Positions 43,070 to 57,100 of a stretch of 64,000 nucleotides of DNA are shown one piece after another. The notes under the pieces are model-generated. The model made no database searches and had not been told where the DNA came from. It saw only the letters and a program-made list of their open reading frames with translations. Made by a program: the position numbers and the translations under genes. Source of the DNA: Otis tarda (Eukaryota > Chordata > Aves > Otidiformes > Otididae); contig CM048554.1 in assembly GCA_026413225.1 (NCBI GenBank), positions 8,758,001 through 8,822,000 of the forward strand. Reading direction: 5' to 3'. Within the stretch, counting starts at the first letter, position 1; each line of letters starts with the position of its first letter.

Positions 43070-46000
43070 GGGGTTTGCTTTGGCTCTGCCTTTACTTTTC
43101 TGTGACAGTCATCAGCTGTAATAAACTTCCATGCTTCATGCTCTGTAGTTGTCTTTTTTTTTTTTGTGAGTAAACTATCATGTAACTAGAGATGCAGTAG
43201 AAGTCTCTGAAGGATACAGAACAGCTCTGGTAACAAAGTTGAGCTATCAAATGCATTTTTTTTTTCTAAGCCAACTGCTGAGAAATTATATTCTATCTTC
43301 TTAGAAAGAATCTTTCTGATAAGAAGTTCTGCCATAATCTGCTTGTTTGTAATGATCGTGGCAGCCGGATGGATGTGCCAATGGCATAATCTGATCATTT
43401 TCTGCCATGTTTCCAGTGTCTTTGCTTTCAGTTTGGCTAGATTAGCTAAGATGCCTTTTCATCCCTCTTCATGCTTTCCCATAAGTAACAGCTGCTAGCA
43501 ATAACTTGGGGAAAATTCTTTTAGCAGAGAGCAACAGATTGCCTACAGGCAATGCTGAACATTTCATATTATCTCTTATTGCTTTAATGTAGCATAAAGC
43601 AGTACTGCATAGATGCGACATGACACGTCCTTACACTGGATTGTTTGTGTATGAATATGGCTCTATCTTCATAGCCCCTCTCATCTTTGCCATTTCTATA
43701 GCTGTCTGAGAGTGTGAAACATCTGACAAGCTACAGAATATGATGCATGCTTTGTCTTTCTGAAGACAGGGACTGGCAGTGTGCACTAAGGCAAAGTTCT
43801 AAGGCATTTATCTCTGCTTTAGCTGTTATCACTTATAAATTAATGCTTGCACACAAATAAAGTAGAATTTGCCAAAAGATCTCCATTAGTCCAGACCTAG
43901 ATCTTTGTGTCACGGTTTCCTTCTTTCCACAGAGAACACCGGAAAATGAAAGTCATTGGTGTAAACTTGGCATTGCAATAATTGGATGATGTCATAGAAC
44001 TCTAGCAGTAATTTCAAAGTAAATACATATGTAATTTTTCTGTCACATAAATGAACACAAAGTTTACTTCTGGCATTGTTTGGAATGAAAGGAGAGCTGA
44101 TACACCCCCTCACTCCCCCTCCCCCCCGGCCCCTTTCAAATTTGGCGTTTTTATGTGGACTTGAAAGGTTGCTTAACTAGAGTCAACTAAACTGTATCGC
44201 CAGAGCTGAGCTCTTCCATGGCAGTTGAAGAGCTGACTTTCTGCTTCAATTTTAAAGCCTTCATTTTCCATCTATAATTAATTCCTATCATCTGAATCTA
44301 AAGGAGTCAGAACATGTCTCAGTGGCCTCTGCATAAACTTTAAGATCTTGTATAGACCACAGACTGCATAACCAGATAATCACCTTGCAGATTCAATTCT
44401 GTAGCAACATGGGATCTTGTGGTAATTCATGGTATCCAAATTTCACACCATGAATTTATTAAGGCATCACTGGTTATAATTTCAAAACATGCTGAATATG
44501 TGTGCTCTCATAAAGCTTTGTGGTCATATAGTTGTACAAGTAAAAGCAATTAAGTTACTTCTAGGTAGCCATGGAAGTTGATTTTTTTTTTTCCTTTATA
44601 GTCCTTTATAAGTGAAATTGGAGTACATTTGTTTCTCTCACAGATGTCTGTGTTGGTGTTCTTCAGCCGAAACCAGCTAATTTATTCCAGTGGTGTATAG
44701 GGGGATCTGGCCTTTCAATAGCTTTCCATATCTTGTTACCCTTTGTTTAATACTCATCTAGACAGAGACCATTGATATTAAGAAGCACATATCTCTAGGA
44801 TAACATTTAATTTTTGTGTCACTAGACAGGATATAGCTTCGCATATTGGAATAATAAGATTTTCTTTTTGGAGATTATGAAATATTGCTGTGCACCTATA
44901 TCACCAGGTAATACCGAGTCTCATGAAATAAGCACTGTCTCTTGTGCCTGAGGTTAATGGACGAAGATGTTTAATTACTTTTCTATAGGACTGTTGTGCT
45001 TTTTTATTTAAGGACTTGACCAGCTTACTGAATACTTTGGTAACAAAGCTGATGATAGCAATTCCTTTTTTTCTTCCAATAAAATAAAAAATGGTCTGTT
45101 TTATTATATAAAATAAACTTTATTATGTCTATTCTGACTTGGTAAAGGAGGACTCTTAGTTAGGGGTTTACAAGCTTATGGAAATGCTTTGAATTTTATG
45201 TATTTCAGAAGAGGTGCTTATAGAGATTTTGGCACGAAGAAACTTCTGCATCTCTTGTATTTGTATTTTGTTGCTACTGCTAGGGAGATCTTGGGTCTTC
45301 AGGTGTTCTGGGTGTCATTGTCCTAAGTCCTTACAGGTGCCACTGGGTGGAACTAGTGTAACAGGTACTTGGTGAGCTATAGTGACAAAGTTGCTCTTTT
45401 CCTGCTACTAGGAAAAAAAGTCAGTTTGGAAAACTGCAGGTTTTCTTAGTGCACTGACCTGACACTGCATATTTAGCATCTGACAAATTCCTTCACTGGC
45501 TAAGCAATTGTGCTAGTGTCCTAGGTGAATATTTAAAACTATTGCCGATGTGCCATAGCAGGCATGCAGAAATGAAAGAGCTGTTTCAATGGGTAGCAGT
45601 GTGGACACTTCCGAGACCTTCTTAGTTCTTCAGTAACTTATTTTTTTGCTATGTTTTAACAGCTCACATTGGCATTTCCTGTGTTGCTTTCCATGGAGTT
45701 GTAGGGGGACTATTTTGGCCAAAAAGATCCTGCTGTTTACAGGTAGAATCCCTTCTAAAAGGAGAATAGGCTGGCTCTATCATATGGTCTCATAATCAAT
45801 ATGAAATGATACAGGCAGAGATACTCCTGAAGAAAGCTACCATAATTACCACTAGCAAGCATGAATTCCCATCACAACTCTAACTAGTGCTAGAATACTT
45901 TCTACCCATTTTAGCTGCTTTTGTTGCTAAGAGGCAAAACTGACATCTTATGCAGACTAACTTAAACCAGTATCTGAACCTGACCTTCTAGATCTCATGT

Positions 46001-46076
46001 TGTCTTGCATGAGAGCTACTTTACTTCTACAAGAGGTTGTTTGCAAACAAAATCTCAGTCACAGGGGTTTTTTTTT

Positions 46077-46107
46077 GTTGGTTTTTGTTTGTTTGTTTGT
46101 TTGTTTT
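46077..46107 (+). repeat. (GTTT)n microsatellite
   Basis: GTTGGTTTTTGTTTGTTTG and further GTTT units, about five perfect GTTT steps. Confidence 0.85.
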
Positions 46108-47654
46108 TACAAAGTACATAACAAACAATTTTTGGACGTAATAAATTTCTTGCTAATCTTTCTTCTCTGCATGTCAGGGAGCTGCAACCCAGTCTAGTAA
46201 TCAGCTCTGGAATTATTTCTGAGGAACTCTATGCTTTATAGAGATCTGTTTGCACACAAAATCAAAGATGCCAGATCTCTTATATCAGCAAATGCAGAAG
46301 TGGAATTTGCCAGCATGTGATAAATTAACCTCAGAATAAATGAAGGGGTTTTGCTTTAAACATAAACCAAAACTTCAGCAACATACTCCCAGTTTCTAAA
46401 ACCTTGTGTTACAATCCAGAAATGTGACCAGAAAGTCAACATTAGTTAAACAATTCAGCTTATACTATGGGTGGAATGAAGGCTGTGTCCACCTTCGATG
46501 AGATTTCGTGCTTGGGTGGTATCTAGGAATGAGTTATAAGCATTTTGCTTCAATGTTATGGTAACTGGACCAGCATTCCACAGGGCTCAGCTTTCTAAAA
46601 GATGTATCTCTTATTGCAGATAATGGAGCTAATTTTCAGAGTGCCTCTGAGGAAACTGCATTGGGGTGATGCATTTGTCTTGTGACTTTTTTTTACTTTT
46701 CTGTTGTGACCCAAATGCTAACTTCTCTTGTGTAGTTCAGCTCCTTAAGGACCTCACCTGAATAGGATATTTTGACATGAGTCTGAAAGGTTTATTGTAA
46801 TCATCTTTACAATGAATTAAAACATGTTGATTAACATGGTCACCATTAACTCTGAGGAGTGCTTAAAATGGATTTTGATTCATGGCTTGATTCATGGAAG
46901 GCTATTGTACAATTTAGAACTTAATGTCATTCTCTCAAGTTAGAGTCCTAATTTTTAGCTACTCTGAAATTTATGCTAGCTAGTATCCTTTCCCTATCCT
47001 CCTTTCCCCATAAATAAGGAAATCTTTGGGATCACTCTGGCAAAAATTTACACAGGATTCTCCTCCTTCCACATAGGATGCATATTTCTTAATATTTAAA
47101 CATGAACTAGATTCCTAGTCTATTACTGTAGAGACAAAACTATCAATATTCAATTATATAATTGACTAAATTATATTCATATGACATTTGAAAGCTATGG
47201 GAAAAAAATACGGCACAAGGTAGGATCCTGAATCTCAATTTTCCATTCTTTCCAGACCCATTTATTAAATACATGGCCTTGAATAGCTTGTAGAAATTTA
47301 ACTTATTTTTTTGTAAGCTTAATTAGACTTGTTTTAACATAGCTGTCTGCTGTTATTTTTCCAGACAGCAGTCAGTAAAGCCATCCTTTCTTGATGAGGT
47401 TAGATTCACAGTATCAGTCAAATGCCCCTACTCTGATCTGGTCTTTATTTGTAGTATTCTGTCTGCTTTTCCATTGGATCAGTCCTCAGGGTCAGCTGGG
47501 TATCAAACTGCTGAATTAATAGAACAACTGTAGTAAAAAATACTAGCACTAAGGTGATAAACACCTCCACACAAATTACCCTCAGCACTAATCACTTAGG
47601 CTTTGTGAGACACAGCACACTGAAATGTTCCTGAAATAATCTTACTCTGCCTTT

Positions 47655-48045
47655 AGCTTTTTAAAAATAGCCCCCAAAACACGCATAAACATCAGATGCT
47701 GTGAAACAGACCTCCCCTGCTAACTGTTTGAAGCGCTAATTAAAACAGATTTACACAGCTGGGGCATTTGAATGCCTGCTAGTATTATTTGTATTGTTTA
47801 TAAATGTATGTTGTCAGATGTATATTGATATACCTTTTTATCATAGTTTCGGCATTTCTCCTTTTTCATTTGCTATGACGGAAGTGGAAGTTTTCATTAT
47901 TATGACTGTTAAATTCATTACAACAGAGCCGCAAGGTTTCAAGGCAAATACATCACTTAAAAATAGCTCTTTTAGTCTCACGATGATGGGGAATCTTTCA
48001 GCAAATTTATTTATCTTTTTCAAAGATGCAATCCACTGAACACGC
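47655..48045. promoter_or_regulatory. Candidate conserved non-coding element
   Basis: Unique, repeat-free stretch that keeps about seven CpG dinucleotides (for example AACACGCAT, GAAGCGCTAATTAA, TTTCGGC, GACGGAAG, GAGCCGCAAGG, TCACGATG) in otherwise CpG-poor AT-rich DNA. It includes homeodomain-like CTAATTAAAA. The 81-codon open frame inside shows no domain. A regulatory role is inference from composition only. Confidence 0.25.
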
Positions 48046-49134
48046 AGAGCAGAGCAATGGCCTTCATAATTCCTCTTGCAGAAGTACATATTTCACAAGA
48101 AGTTGGAGAAACTGTCTTGGCATGTCTGTAAGGATGTGGATGGGGCCTATGCACAGTGTCTAAAGGATAAATGAAAGATGGTTGAGTCTCCCTGCCTTGG
48201 GCTGGACATTGGTGACCAGGCAAATCTGGCTTTCTGTGTTATACCAGTGACAGTTACATTCCTTCTAGAAAATATCTGAGCCAGAAGCATGCCACTAAGA
48301 GCAATGGAGTCTGCAGCATCTCCAATCCCAACATTGGTGGTTTATCACCATAGTTATGTTTATGGTTCCTTTTATCTGTCCTGCAGGGTTACGGGTAGTT
48401 CTTTTTGTTTGGGCTCGCAAGTTATACTGGGGGTTTGCCTAAGTTTTGAGCTTTTCCTTGCAAGAAACAAATTTAAATTTTTATACTGTCTCTTGTCTCC
48501 AAGAGCTTGATCTTGAAGTCAAACACCAAGTATTGCAAGATATACAGTGAAAACCCCAAAGCCAGCAGTGGAAAGTGAGTAGCTTTTATATTTCCTTTCA
48601 TATTTAGATCAGCTTTATGTTAACTGTAACCATCTCTGTCTCCCACAATTCCTAATTTACATAAATACTTTTTTCCTCCTTCCCTTTTAACCTGAGTTCA
48701 TACTTACTCGAGGCCATTTTTCCCTTATACCTTATACTTTATGCAATGTTGTGACTGGGTATAGATTCATACATTTCAGTATGTAGTAGGACTGTCCAGC
48801 TTCCTTAATATATGTACCATGCTAAATCTGGCCCTTGTGCTGAGTTTCTTCAATGCTGCTAAATTCAGACCTGATCAGCTAATAGGTAGTTTGATGCACT
48901 CAGTGATGCAGATTTTTGGTTATTGAAGTCAAGCCAAACCAGCACAGAATGCATTGTTTAACAGCTTTTGGGAGTTTGTCACATCAGTCTGTGTGATGTG
49001 GACTGCCTGGTGATGACCTTGCTGTCCCAGAAGATAGATCAGCCAGTCCCTTATATGTCTTCTCTGTCTTATTTGCTATCTGAAGTAATGGCTGAAGGTT
49101 GCAAGCCTAGTCCAAGCTTGTGCTAGGGTACTAG

Positions 49135-49157
49135 AGTACCACTCTCAGAGTGGTACT
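49135..49157. repeat. 11-bp palindrome with 1-nt centre
   Basis: Arms AGTACCACTCT (49135-49145) and AGAGTGGTACT (49147-49157) around C. Perfect match of the arms. Could extrude as a small cruciform; no known function. Confidence 0.65.
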
Positions 49158-50619
49158 GCAGAAGCTGTGGATGTGTGAGGCACCCAAAACTCCTGTACCA
49201 TTGTATAATTTTTGCTCATTCCTTTGCTGTCATTCAGTAAAGGCCTTTGATCACTGTCACTTTGGCTTCAGTTTAGAGATTGAAAGCCTCTACTCTCTAT
49301 TGATTTATTTGCATAATAGCAGCACGAATGAAATAAGGACCTGCTTTTCCATTTGCCCTTCTCACAGCTTCCTGCAGCTCAGCAGGAGTTGGTGGGATGT
49401 GCACTACTTGTTCTCAGTCTAGCTCCTCCCTGGAGTGGTGCTGCTGTGAATATGCTTTTCACACTGAACCTGCAACAGCCAGCCAGTGAGTCCCTGACAT
49501 GCTCATCAAATGATGTCTTTAACCATTCAGAGCCGGTGTAAAGAGCTGTCAAGAAGAAACCATTTTGCAGCATTTTGTCATCAGTTTTATTGGTCCAGCA
49601 AAACTATAGGACTCTATCTTTGAAAGCCACCTTGTAGTGTTTGTTTAACTGTTTGCTTCCATACAAGACAGAGCGGTCCCCCAGAACACTCACCAAAGGC
49701 AAGAGCCACAGCCTCTGCAACAACTAAACTAGACAAAAGCAGTACTGTTCTTCTCTAACACTTGAAAAATCTATACAAGGAGAACAAGCTACTAATCCAG
49801 AGTTGATTAGGCCAGAACTAGAAATCAAATACAGATTTTTATTTCTTTTTGAGGTCCAGGCTTATATCTACTAAAAGATATACTCTGCTTTCTTTTTAAG
49901 TTGTGTCATGGATTGCATGAACCCTCTCACATTCTTTCTAGCTTGCACTATTGCGAAGCAGTGAATCAACAGGAATATCTCTACAAAACCATTTATTTTG
50001 GTTAAGGTTTTTAACTGAGATTTTACTGTTGGTAAAACATTTTTTTTTCTTTTATCTTGCTTCCTACAAGTGGCTGGAACAATCCCAGCATTTTAAGGGA
50101 TAGCCTGTATTTGACTGTCACATAACAGGACTTCCCTCTAAAACCTTAAATGATGCTCATGTTTTTCTTACAAGCTAATCTGAACTGCAGCAGACAATGT
50201 TTAAAAATGGCATTTATTATGACGTTTTGCTAAACAGCAGATGTGTTTCTGCTGAAGCATGTAAATGTCAAGGAGCAGAGCACCTAGCAACCAGTTTGCA
50301 GGATATTTTCAGCATGCAAAGGCGGCTTGTGGAGCCTGTTGGCAGACGTACTTCCCTTAGTGCTCAATAACTGTCCCAGCTGCAGCCTCAGGCAGATAGG
50401 CTGTCTTCCTCAACTTTTTTTTTTGTAATTAGTAATCCACCTAAGGAAATAATATAGCAGTGTGATAGGAGTGTACTCCAACAGATGTTTTCTAGCTAGC
50501 CCAGGTCTCTGAAAGCAGTTCAGAGACCTTTTATGCAGGGAGGGTGGTGGGCTAACAACCTTTCAATATTAAATCCTCATGTCATAAGATGGTCATGTTT
50601 TCTATACTTCTGATAATTT

Positions 50620-51110
50620 TCTAATTATCCAACCTAAACCTCCACTGCCGCAACTTGAAGACATTTCCTCTTGTCCTATCACTAGTTATTTGGGAGAAGA
50701 GACCAATATCTGCCTCCCTACAACCTCCTTTTAGGTAGTTGTAGAGAGCAATGAGGTCTCCCCTCAGCCTTCTCTTCTCAAGACTAAACAATCCCAGTTC
50801 CCTCAGCTGCTCCTCATAAGACTTGTGCTCCAGACCCCTCACCAGCTTCGTTGCCCTTCTCTGGACGCACTCCAGCAACTCAATGTCCTTCTTGTACTGA
50901 GGGGCCCAAAACTGCACACAGGAGAATGTTGTGGGAAACGGTATCAAAGGCTTTACTAAAGTGCAGGTAGATAACATCCACAGCCTTCCCATCATCCACT
51001 AGGTGTGTCACTTGGTCATAGAAGGAGATCAGGTTGGTCAAGCAGGACCCATGCTGGCTAGGCCGGATCCCCTGGTTGTCCTGCACATCTTTCATGTCCT
51101 GCAATGTCAT
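50620..51110 (-). mobile_element. Older CR1 subfamily copy with internal deletion
   Basis: Minus strand. The C-terminal coding part reads LERVQRR-like [35 protein letters not shown] and [12 protein letters not shown], a CR1 lineage clearly different from the other ten copies. Near 50922 (TGCACACAGG/AGAATGTTGTGG) the sequence jumps to the RT box A region, so the palm with PQG and FADD boxes is missing. Box A reads YLHFSKAFD, its first catalytic Asp replaced by His. The canonical 3' tail is not seen at the left end. Confidence 0.88.
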
Positions 51111-54100
51111 TAATATCCCACTTATATCTTACTGATCTAATTACTAACATGCTGTGTTTTCTGGGAAGCATGTTCTGTTACAGGAAGCATAATTGGGATT
51201 TTTGGCAGTGATTTAAAACAGGATCTGTGACTTGTTTTTGAAGGTGCTTCCATTCTTATTGAACTAAATGGGACACAAAGGCACTCAGTCTTCAGATGGC
51301 TATGTTTGAACTCTGTAACCATGGAGAATATTTATACATCTCTCTGCATCTGAGACTCATTCTCATTCTCACTGAGGTTGTTGTTAGCAAACCCTGACAA
51401 TGATTGCAGTAGTATTAACTTAGGCTGAAAATGACCTTTCTTTTGGACTAGGCAAAAAGTATTTCTTAGCTACAAATTCCAGCCTGTCCCTGTAAGTTTG
51501 GAAGGGAAGCTCTTCTCTTAGTTTTTGTGTAAAAAGAAGAGCTTGTGCTTCCCTACACTGCTGTGAACTAAGTGGAGTGTTCTCTGCAAAGTGGCGTGTC
51601 CAACATGTGAGTGCCATTATATGAGAGTGCATTGCAATGCATTTAGTATTGTGGCTAAAATAGGAGAAGGTAATATATAAAACCCCATCTCCTCTTCACA
51701 TTTTTCTATATTTTGTTGTGGGGGTTATTCTATGATCCTCCAGATGCATGACTCATTGTATACATAATACTTAAATGTCCAACACTTGCTTAGTTTCCAA
51801 AGCTTCCATTGAGTAAATAGCTGTTAGACTTCTGTGTTGTAATGGATAGAACTCTGAAAGTATTTTTTAGATATGCTGCAATCATACGAAGGCTAACGCT
51901 GAAAATCATACTTGCTCATGGATACTGGCCAAAAAAAGATTTAAAGGGAAAATTCAAATGACTGCAAGATTCAAAGAAAGATAAGTCTAACTGAGCGCAA
52001 GGGAGCCCAAATACATGTTTAGTACTGTTTCTTCTTCCACCAAAGGAACTCTGCTGTTCTTTGCAGGAGTACTGAGAAGCAACAGATGAAAGTCTGTAAC
52101 TCTCAGTGATGCAGTGACAGGAAGGATGGAGAGACATACACAACAGACAACAGAAAATGGCCTCAATCCTGGATGTTGTGCGGTGCTCTGTCATTAAGAA
52201 CATGTGAGATGTGAATGAGTCAATAGGATTACTCCGATCTGAGTGTTCAGGATTGGGACAGTGTTCAGTATCTCAAAAGGACAGGTATGTCAGTCAATAT
52301 CTGTGTGACTGAGAAAGTTTTACCTCTGAGAGGAATGTAGTGAGGTGAAAGCAGTTGGAGCCAGGCGTACTTGTTCAAAGTGAATGCATAATTTTTTATG
52401 TTTGTTGCCTGTGCTGCTTTCTCAACAGCTGGCTGGTTTAAAGTGATATTTTTTTTTAGAGATGTGTACAGATTGTCCGGTCATATGTATCTCAGAGGGA
52501 TTTTTTTAAAGAAGGATTACATTTACGGAAGAATAAAATATTGCTTCCTTCTCAGCCCCTTTCCTCTCCCTGCCCAAATGAAGTCAGCCGACAGAAAACT
52601 AACTTGGTACCAGCTAGAAAACATCATCATTGTTCTGAATACTGACAAAATCTTGTTTCTCAGGAAGCTGCAGCATTTTCCTTCCCTGTTGCAAATCACT
52701 TGGTAGGAAGGAGGATGACAGATCTGACAATTTTGTGGGTCCTGGTCCTCAGCGAGTACTCTATCCTGGCTCTTACAGCTGTCCCAGTAGGTGAGAGTCT
52801 GTCCCAGATATTAGAAACTCTTTATTACTACTGCTTTCAATCCAAATCTTATTAGTTTTCATTTGCAGAGAGGTTGCCCTGACATGGCAAACATCATGAG
52901 CTGTATTTTTCAGATGCTGTTACTGCATAGCAGCTGAGTTGGCCAATAGATCTTTAATTTCCTTTTGGCATCCAGTCTGAGGGAACATGCAATGAGCAAT
53001 TTCCTCAAATACAGTATCAGCAGGAAATTCATCTTGTTCCGAGCCAGCTATGTGATCTAAGCAGAGGACAGTATGATTTTCTAAAACAGAAATTGGAATA
53101 TAGAATCAGCCACAGTACTAGGATATCTGTACTTCACTAGGGGACATTTCAAGTAATATAACTGATTCCTTATCCTGACATTTTCTTGGGATTTCCTCAT
53201 ACTATAGCTATCAGTAGGTTGTTTACAAAGTACTGCATAGTCTACCAAACCTGTGCAAATATTTTATTTCATGGTAAGGAGTGACAGTTTAGAAAACAAA
53301 AACAAACTAGACAGGATGGTATTATATTTTTTAGTCTTTAGAATCAGCTCCTCCATTATTAATCAACCTCCTTAGTTTCTAATCCTGATCTCTATAAAAC
53401 CACACCTATTTTTTCTCAACATTTACTTTACCTGTCACTAAATTTTAGTGTTTTTATCTGATTCTTATCTTTGCCACTCTTCCCAGTTGCTAGATTGTTC
53501 AAATATCTCGGGTTTCAAAACCATTCCTCACCCTTGATTCTTCCTATTGATATTTTTTAAGTGATGGAAAGCTGCAAATGCATTACTTGCGATGCCTTGG
53601 ATAGTTTTTCAAGATTTCTCCTGAACTAAAGATTTTTGTACAACCTCCTACTCTACCTGCATAACTGTAGTTCATAGTTCCCATGAAATTTTATTTTTTT
53701 TTTTATGTCTGATACCTGTTACTACTGTATTGCTACACTCTGAGTTAAAATATAGGGCTTACTTTACTGCAAGGAGTTTGCGCTAACTGCTACTGCCACT
53801 TAGCTGTTGTTCTGACATCCTCCATCCACTTTTTTCCTTTCAGGCTGTATCTTTGGGGCTGAGACGTGCTGCACAGGTGAATCCTTAAAGCCCTTATGTG
53901 TCAGGGACAGGAATAAAGGTCATTATGACAAAAAAAAAAAGAATTATCACTTTGCTGGTTTCATGTGATTTCTGGTTTTGGACAGATAGGTGCTCAGTAC
54001 ATCAGTCCTTGGTCCCTCTCAGCTGGAGTATTTTGACTATCCATAATGCACAGGATGTCTGGGATACAGAGGCTTCAGTGTAGATTAATTGTCTCTTCCA

Positions 54101-57100
54101 CCTCCTCTCTTTCTCCTCCCCTGGTGGGTTTCCCTCTGTGGTGGCAGTTTCTGGGCATCTTCTGCTCCTTTGTCATTGCTTGGGCACCCACCTTGCTTTG
54201 AGTTAGGACAGGTTTCATTGTCTTTGCTTGCTTTGCATAAATGCACGTTGCTTTTCTTGATAATCAACCTTGATCACTGAAGACTCCATTCTTCATGACT
54301 CCCTCTGCTCTGCTCTTATATGTTAGTTCAGATGGTGCCTTCAGTTCCTGGTTTTTTGAAACAGTTTTCCAAAGTCTTGTTTGGTTTCCCAAGGCATCTG
54401 GCATTTGCAGTCACACAGTGACTGTAAGTGTGTGTGGATGTTGTAGTCCGTCCTCCCTTCTCCCTGATGAGTCAGTCAACTTCAGCTACATTTGATGGAA
54501 ACAGTGGAGAAGCTGGACATCTACAAAGAATATGTCGATGAATTTCCTGCAGAAAGGGAAACTGACTCATGGCAGATATTTTTTATTCCTTCTTGATCTT
54601 GATTCAGGAACACAGGTCATGCCTGCCTATATAATGTTCATCTTTTCCTCTGTCTTATTTTACTTTCTGAGAACTTAATGTCACTTTCTTGAAGGAGACA
54701 CTATTAGAGCACTCTCTTTGCTGCTTCCTCATCTTTGCTCATAAATGGCTGACTTACAGATCCTTTTTATTTGCCATTCGATTACACACTTTGAAGATGT
54801 TCACCAAGCGCACTCGTGCAAAGCCTTCATATAGAGAAAGATGAGCTTAGAATTCTTCTTTAGTAACCTTTAATCTGAATTCAATGTGATTTGTCACTAT
54901 GCTAGCATCAATCCCTGATGAATGCAGGGATGCACGCTAACTTGATGGTCAGTCTATTCAGCTTCACCTGAACTGACCCTGGCCTCTACCAGGTGTTTCA
55001 GAAGTATTTTGATGCACAAGTGTATGGTCATAAAAATCTTTTTAACCTCAGACTAGTAACAGTTGACTTGGTCTTTTATATTGCAGAACTTGTAAATGTA
55101 AATCTTTTTCTTCATGGAAAGTCTTAGTCCTCCAATGCATTAAATTGTTTTTCCTGAGTAATTTTATGGTGACTTGTAAAATGAAGTATCATCAAGCTAT
55201 ACATAAATATATGTGTACTTGTAGCAGCTGTAAATGTGTTATCTTATATTTTTAACCATTAATTTCTACTTATGGAAGGTATGTTTTTATTTTTTCCTCT
55301 TTATTCCTTTGAAGCAGCTGACTTGATTCTTCCATATTTATTTTATATTCTATGTAAACTTCCCAACCCAAAGGTCAACCAGCATCTTTCCTTCATACCT
55401 CTTTGTAAAATCTTTGCAAGATTCTAATTATTTTTTATTATTGTCTCTGAATGTTTTTTGAGAAGAGATGTCTAAGTGAACCCAGAACTCAAGTTAAGGC
55501 AGGTAACTAACTTATATTCCTTCCCTTTCTCCCATTGTAATGGTTTGAAGTTTTATATTTTGCTTTACATTCTCCTCTCTACCTACTATCAAGCCAGTTT
55601 TATTCAAGCAGTTTGACTGCCCTTGCTGTGTTTTGTTCTCTTATTATTTTGGAAATGGTGCCAACTATTTTAGTTGTTATTAATGATTTTGCTTCTTCAA
55701 AAGACAGCACGATCTCAGTAAACATGTGGATAGGGCTTCTCTCCATTTAGGATATGGTAGCTACTGACAATAAATGGCAGGCAGTGTGAAAATAAACACA
55801 CACAAAAAAATTCCAGCCTCTCTCTTTGGGTTACAGTTATTTCAGTAGCTGTGACACCTCTTCAGGACAAGGGGAAACCTACCTCCCAGCAGGACCCTAA
55901 TTGCAAGCCATGAGGGAATGGGGAACAATAAGGGGGTTTGTGCTGCTTTTGTGCTGCTGACAGTTTATTTTAAATTTAGCTACTATTTAAGTACAAATAG
56001 AGAATCTGAAGCACTGATGGTAAAAATTCTCTGAGGAGTGGAATAATTGTGTTTTGTTTCTGCTCTTGCAACACAGTCACTTGTGAGTAAACTTGTCAGA
56101 TTTTGCTTGATTTTCGTGTGTCATTTTGCACATAACTTCTTTTACACAAGTACCTCTGGTCTACAGAACATACTTGCCAAGGGCAGCACATAGTTCTTCC
56201 AAGACTTTTGCTATTAATATCACCTAGATAGACCACATGCCTTATCTCTCTCTCAGAATTTCTGGAGTTTGACTTGGATCAGGACAAAAATACCATGAGA
56301 CATAAGTGCCACAAAAATCGTTCAGGAAGCAGAAAAAATGAGACTTGGGAAGCTTTCAATCCTTTTTCCTACAGCCCAAACTTTGGACACTTAGTTCAGT
56401 CTTTCAACATTTGAGGTTTTTTGCTGGAGCTTGCCAGTCGTCTTTGAATGTTTTCACATCATACTGTATTGCAAAGATGTTGTTTAAAGAGCATTTTTTT
56501 TAAATGATATTGCAAAAATATAGGATTCCATTAAGTCAATGATCAGAATTAAATTGATGACTAATGTTTATACTTCATTACAAAATTAACTCTAAGCTCC
56601 AGGCAATAATTACTCATTATTTTGAATGTTACAGAACTCTGTTAATTTGTAGCCCTCAGTGCTGGAGTGTGATTCAAGATCAAAGCTGCCTAACGGGAGC
56701 TAGCTGGAAAACTATAACTCTGGTACGTATCAGTGGGACAAGGTGAGTGTTTTGTTCTTACCATCATAGCTCTTAATAACCCAAATTTTTGGTGAAATCC
56801 TTGAGAGATTAGGAGGAATGATGGAGAGGGTGCCTCTTTCAACACATTACTGAGCCAAAGCCTACCCTAGCTGAGGTTTGGTGTTTTTCACTTAAATGTA
56901 TGCAAAGCAATTACTTTCTAGCACTTGGAATAATTTGTATCCATTTACTGCTGCATACATTTTAGATAGAGGCTGTGCATGAGAAGGTGAGAAGAACTAT
57001 ATATATTGCAAATGTCAGTGAAAGGGTCTGTTCCTTTAACCTCTTAGTTTATCACTGTAGCAGCAAGGAAACGAGACATCTGCTTTCTCTGATTCAGAAA

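Larger units (their letters stand above)
43070..50619. other. Unique AT-rich non-coding DNA
   Basis: About 7.5 kb with no recognised gene, RNA or TE. It contains a (GTTT)n microsatellite near 46077-46107, a 23-bp palindrome at 49135-49157, and a CpG-retaining block at about 47655-48045 that may be a conserved element. Its open frames are short and unsupported. Confidence 0.55.

Noticed and set aside
53842-53875. Possible small exon between TTTCAG and GGTGAATCC
   Set aside because: Isolated splice-like words with about 30 bp between and no neighbouring coding sequence.
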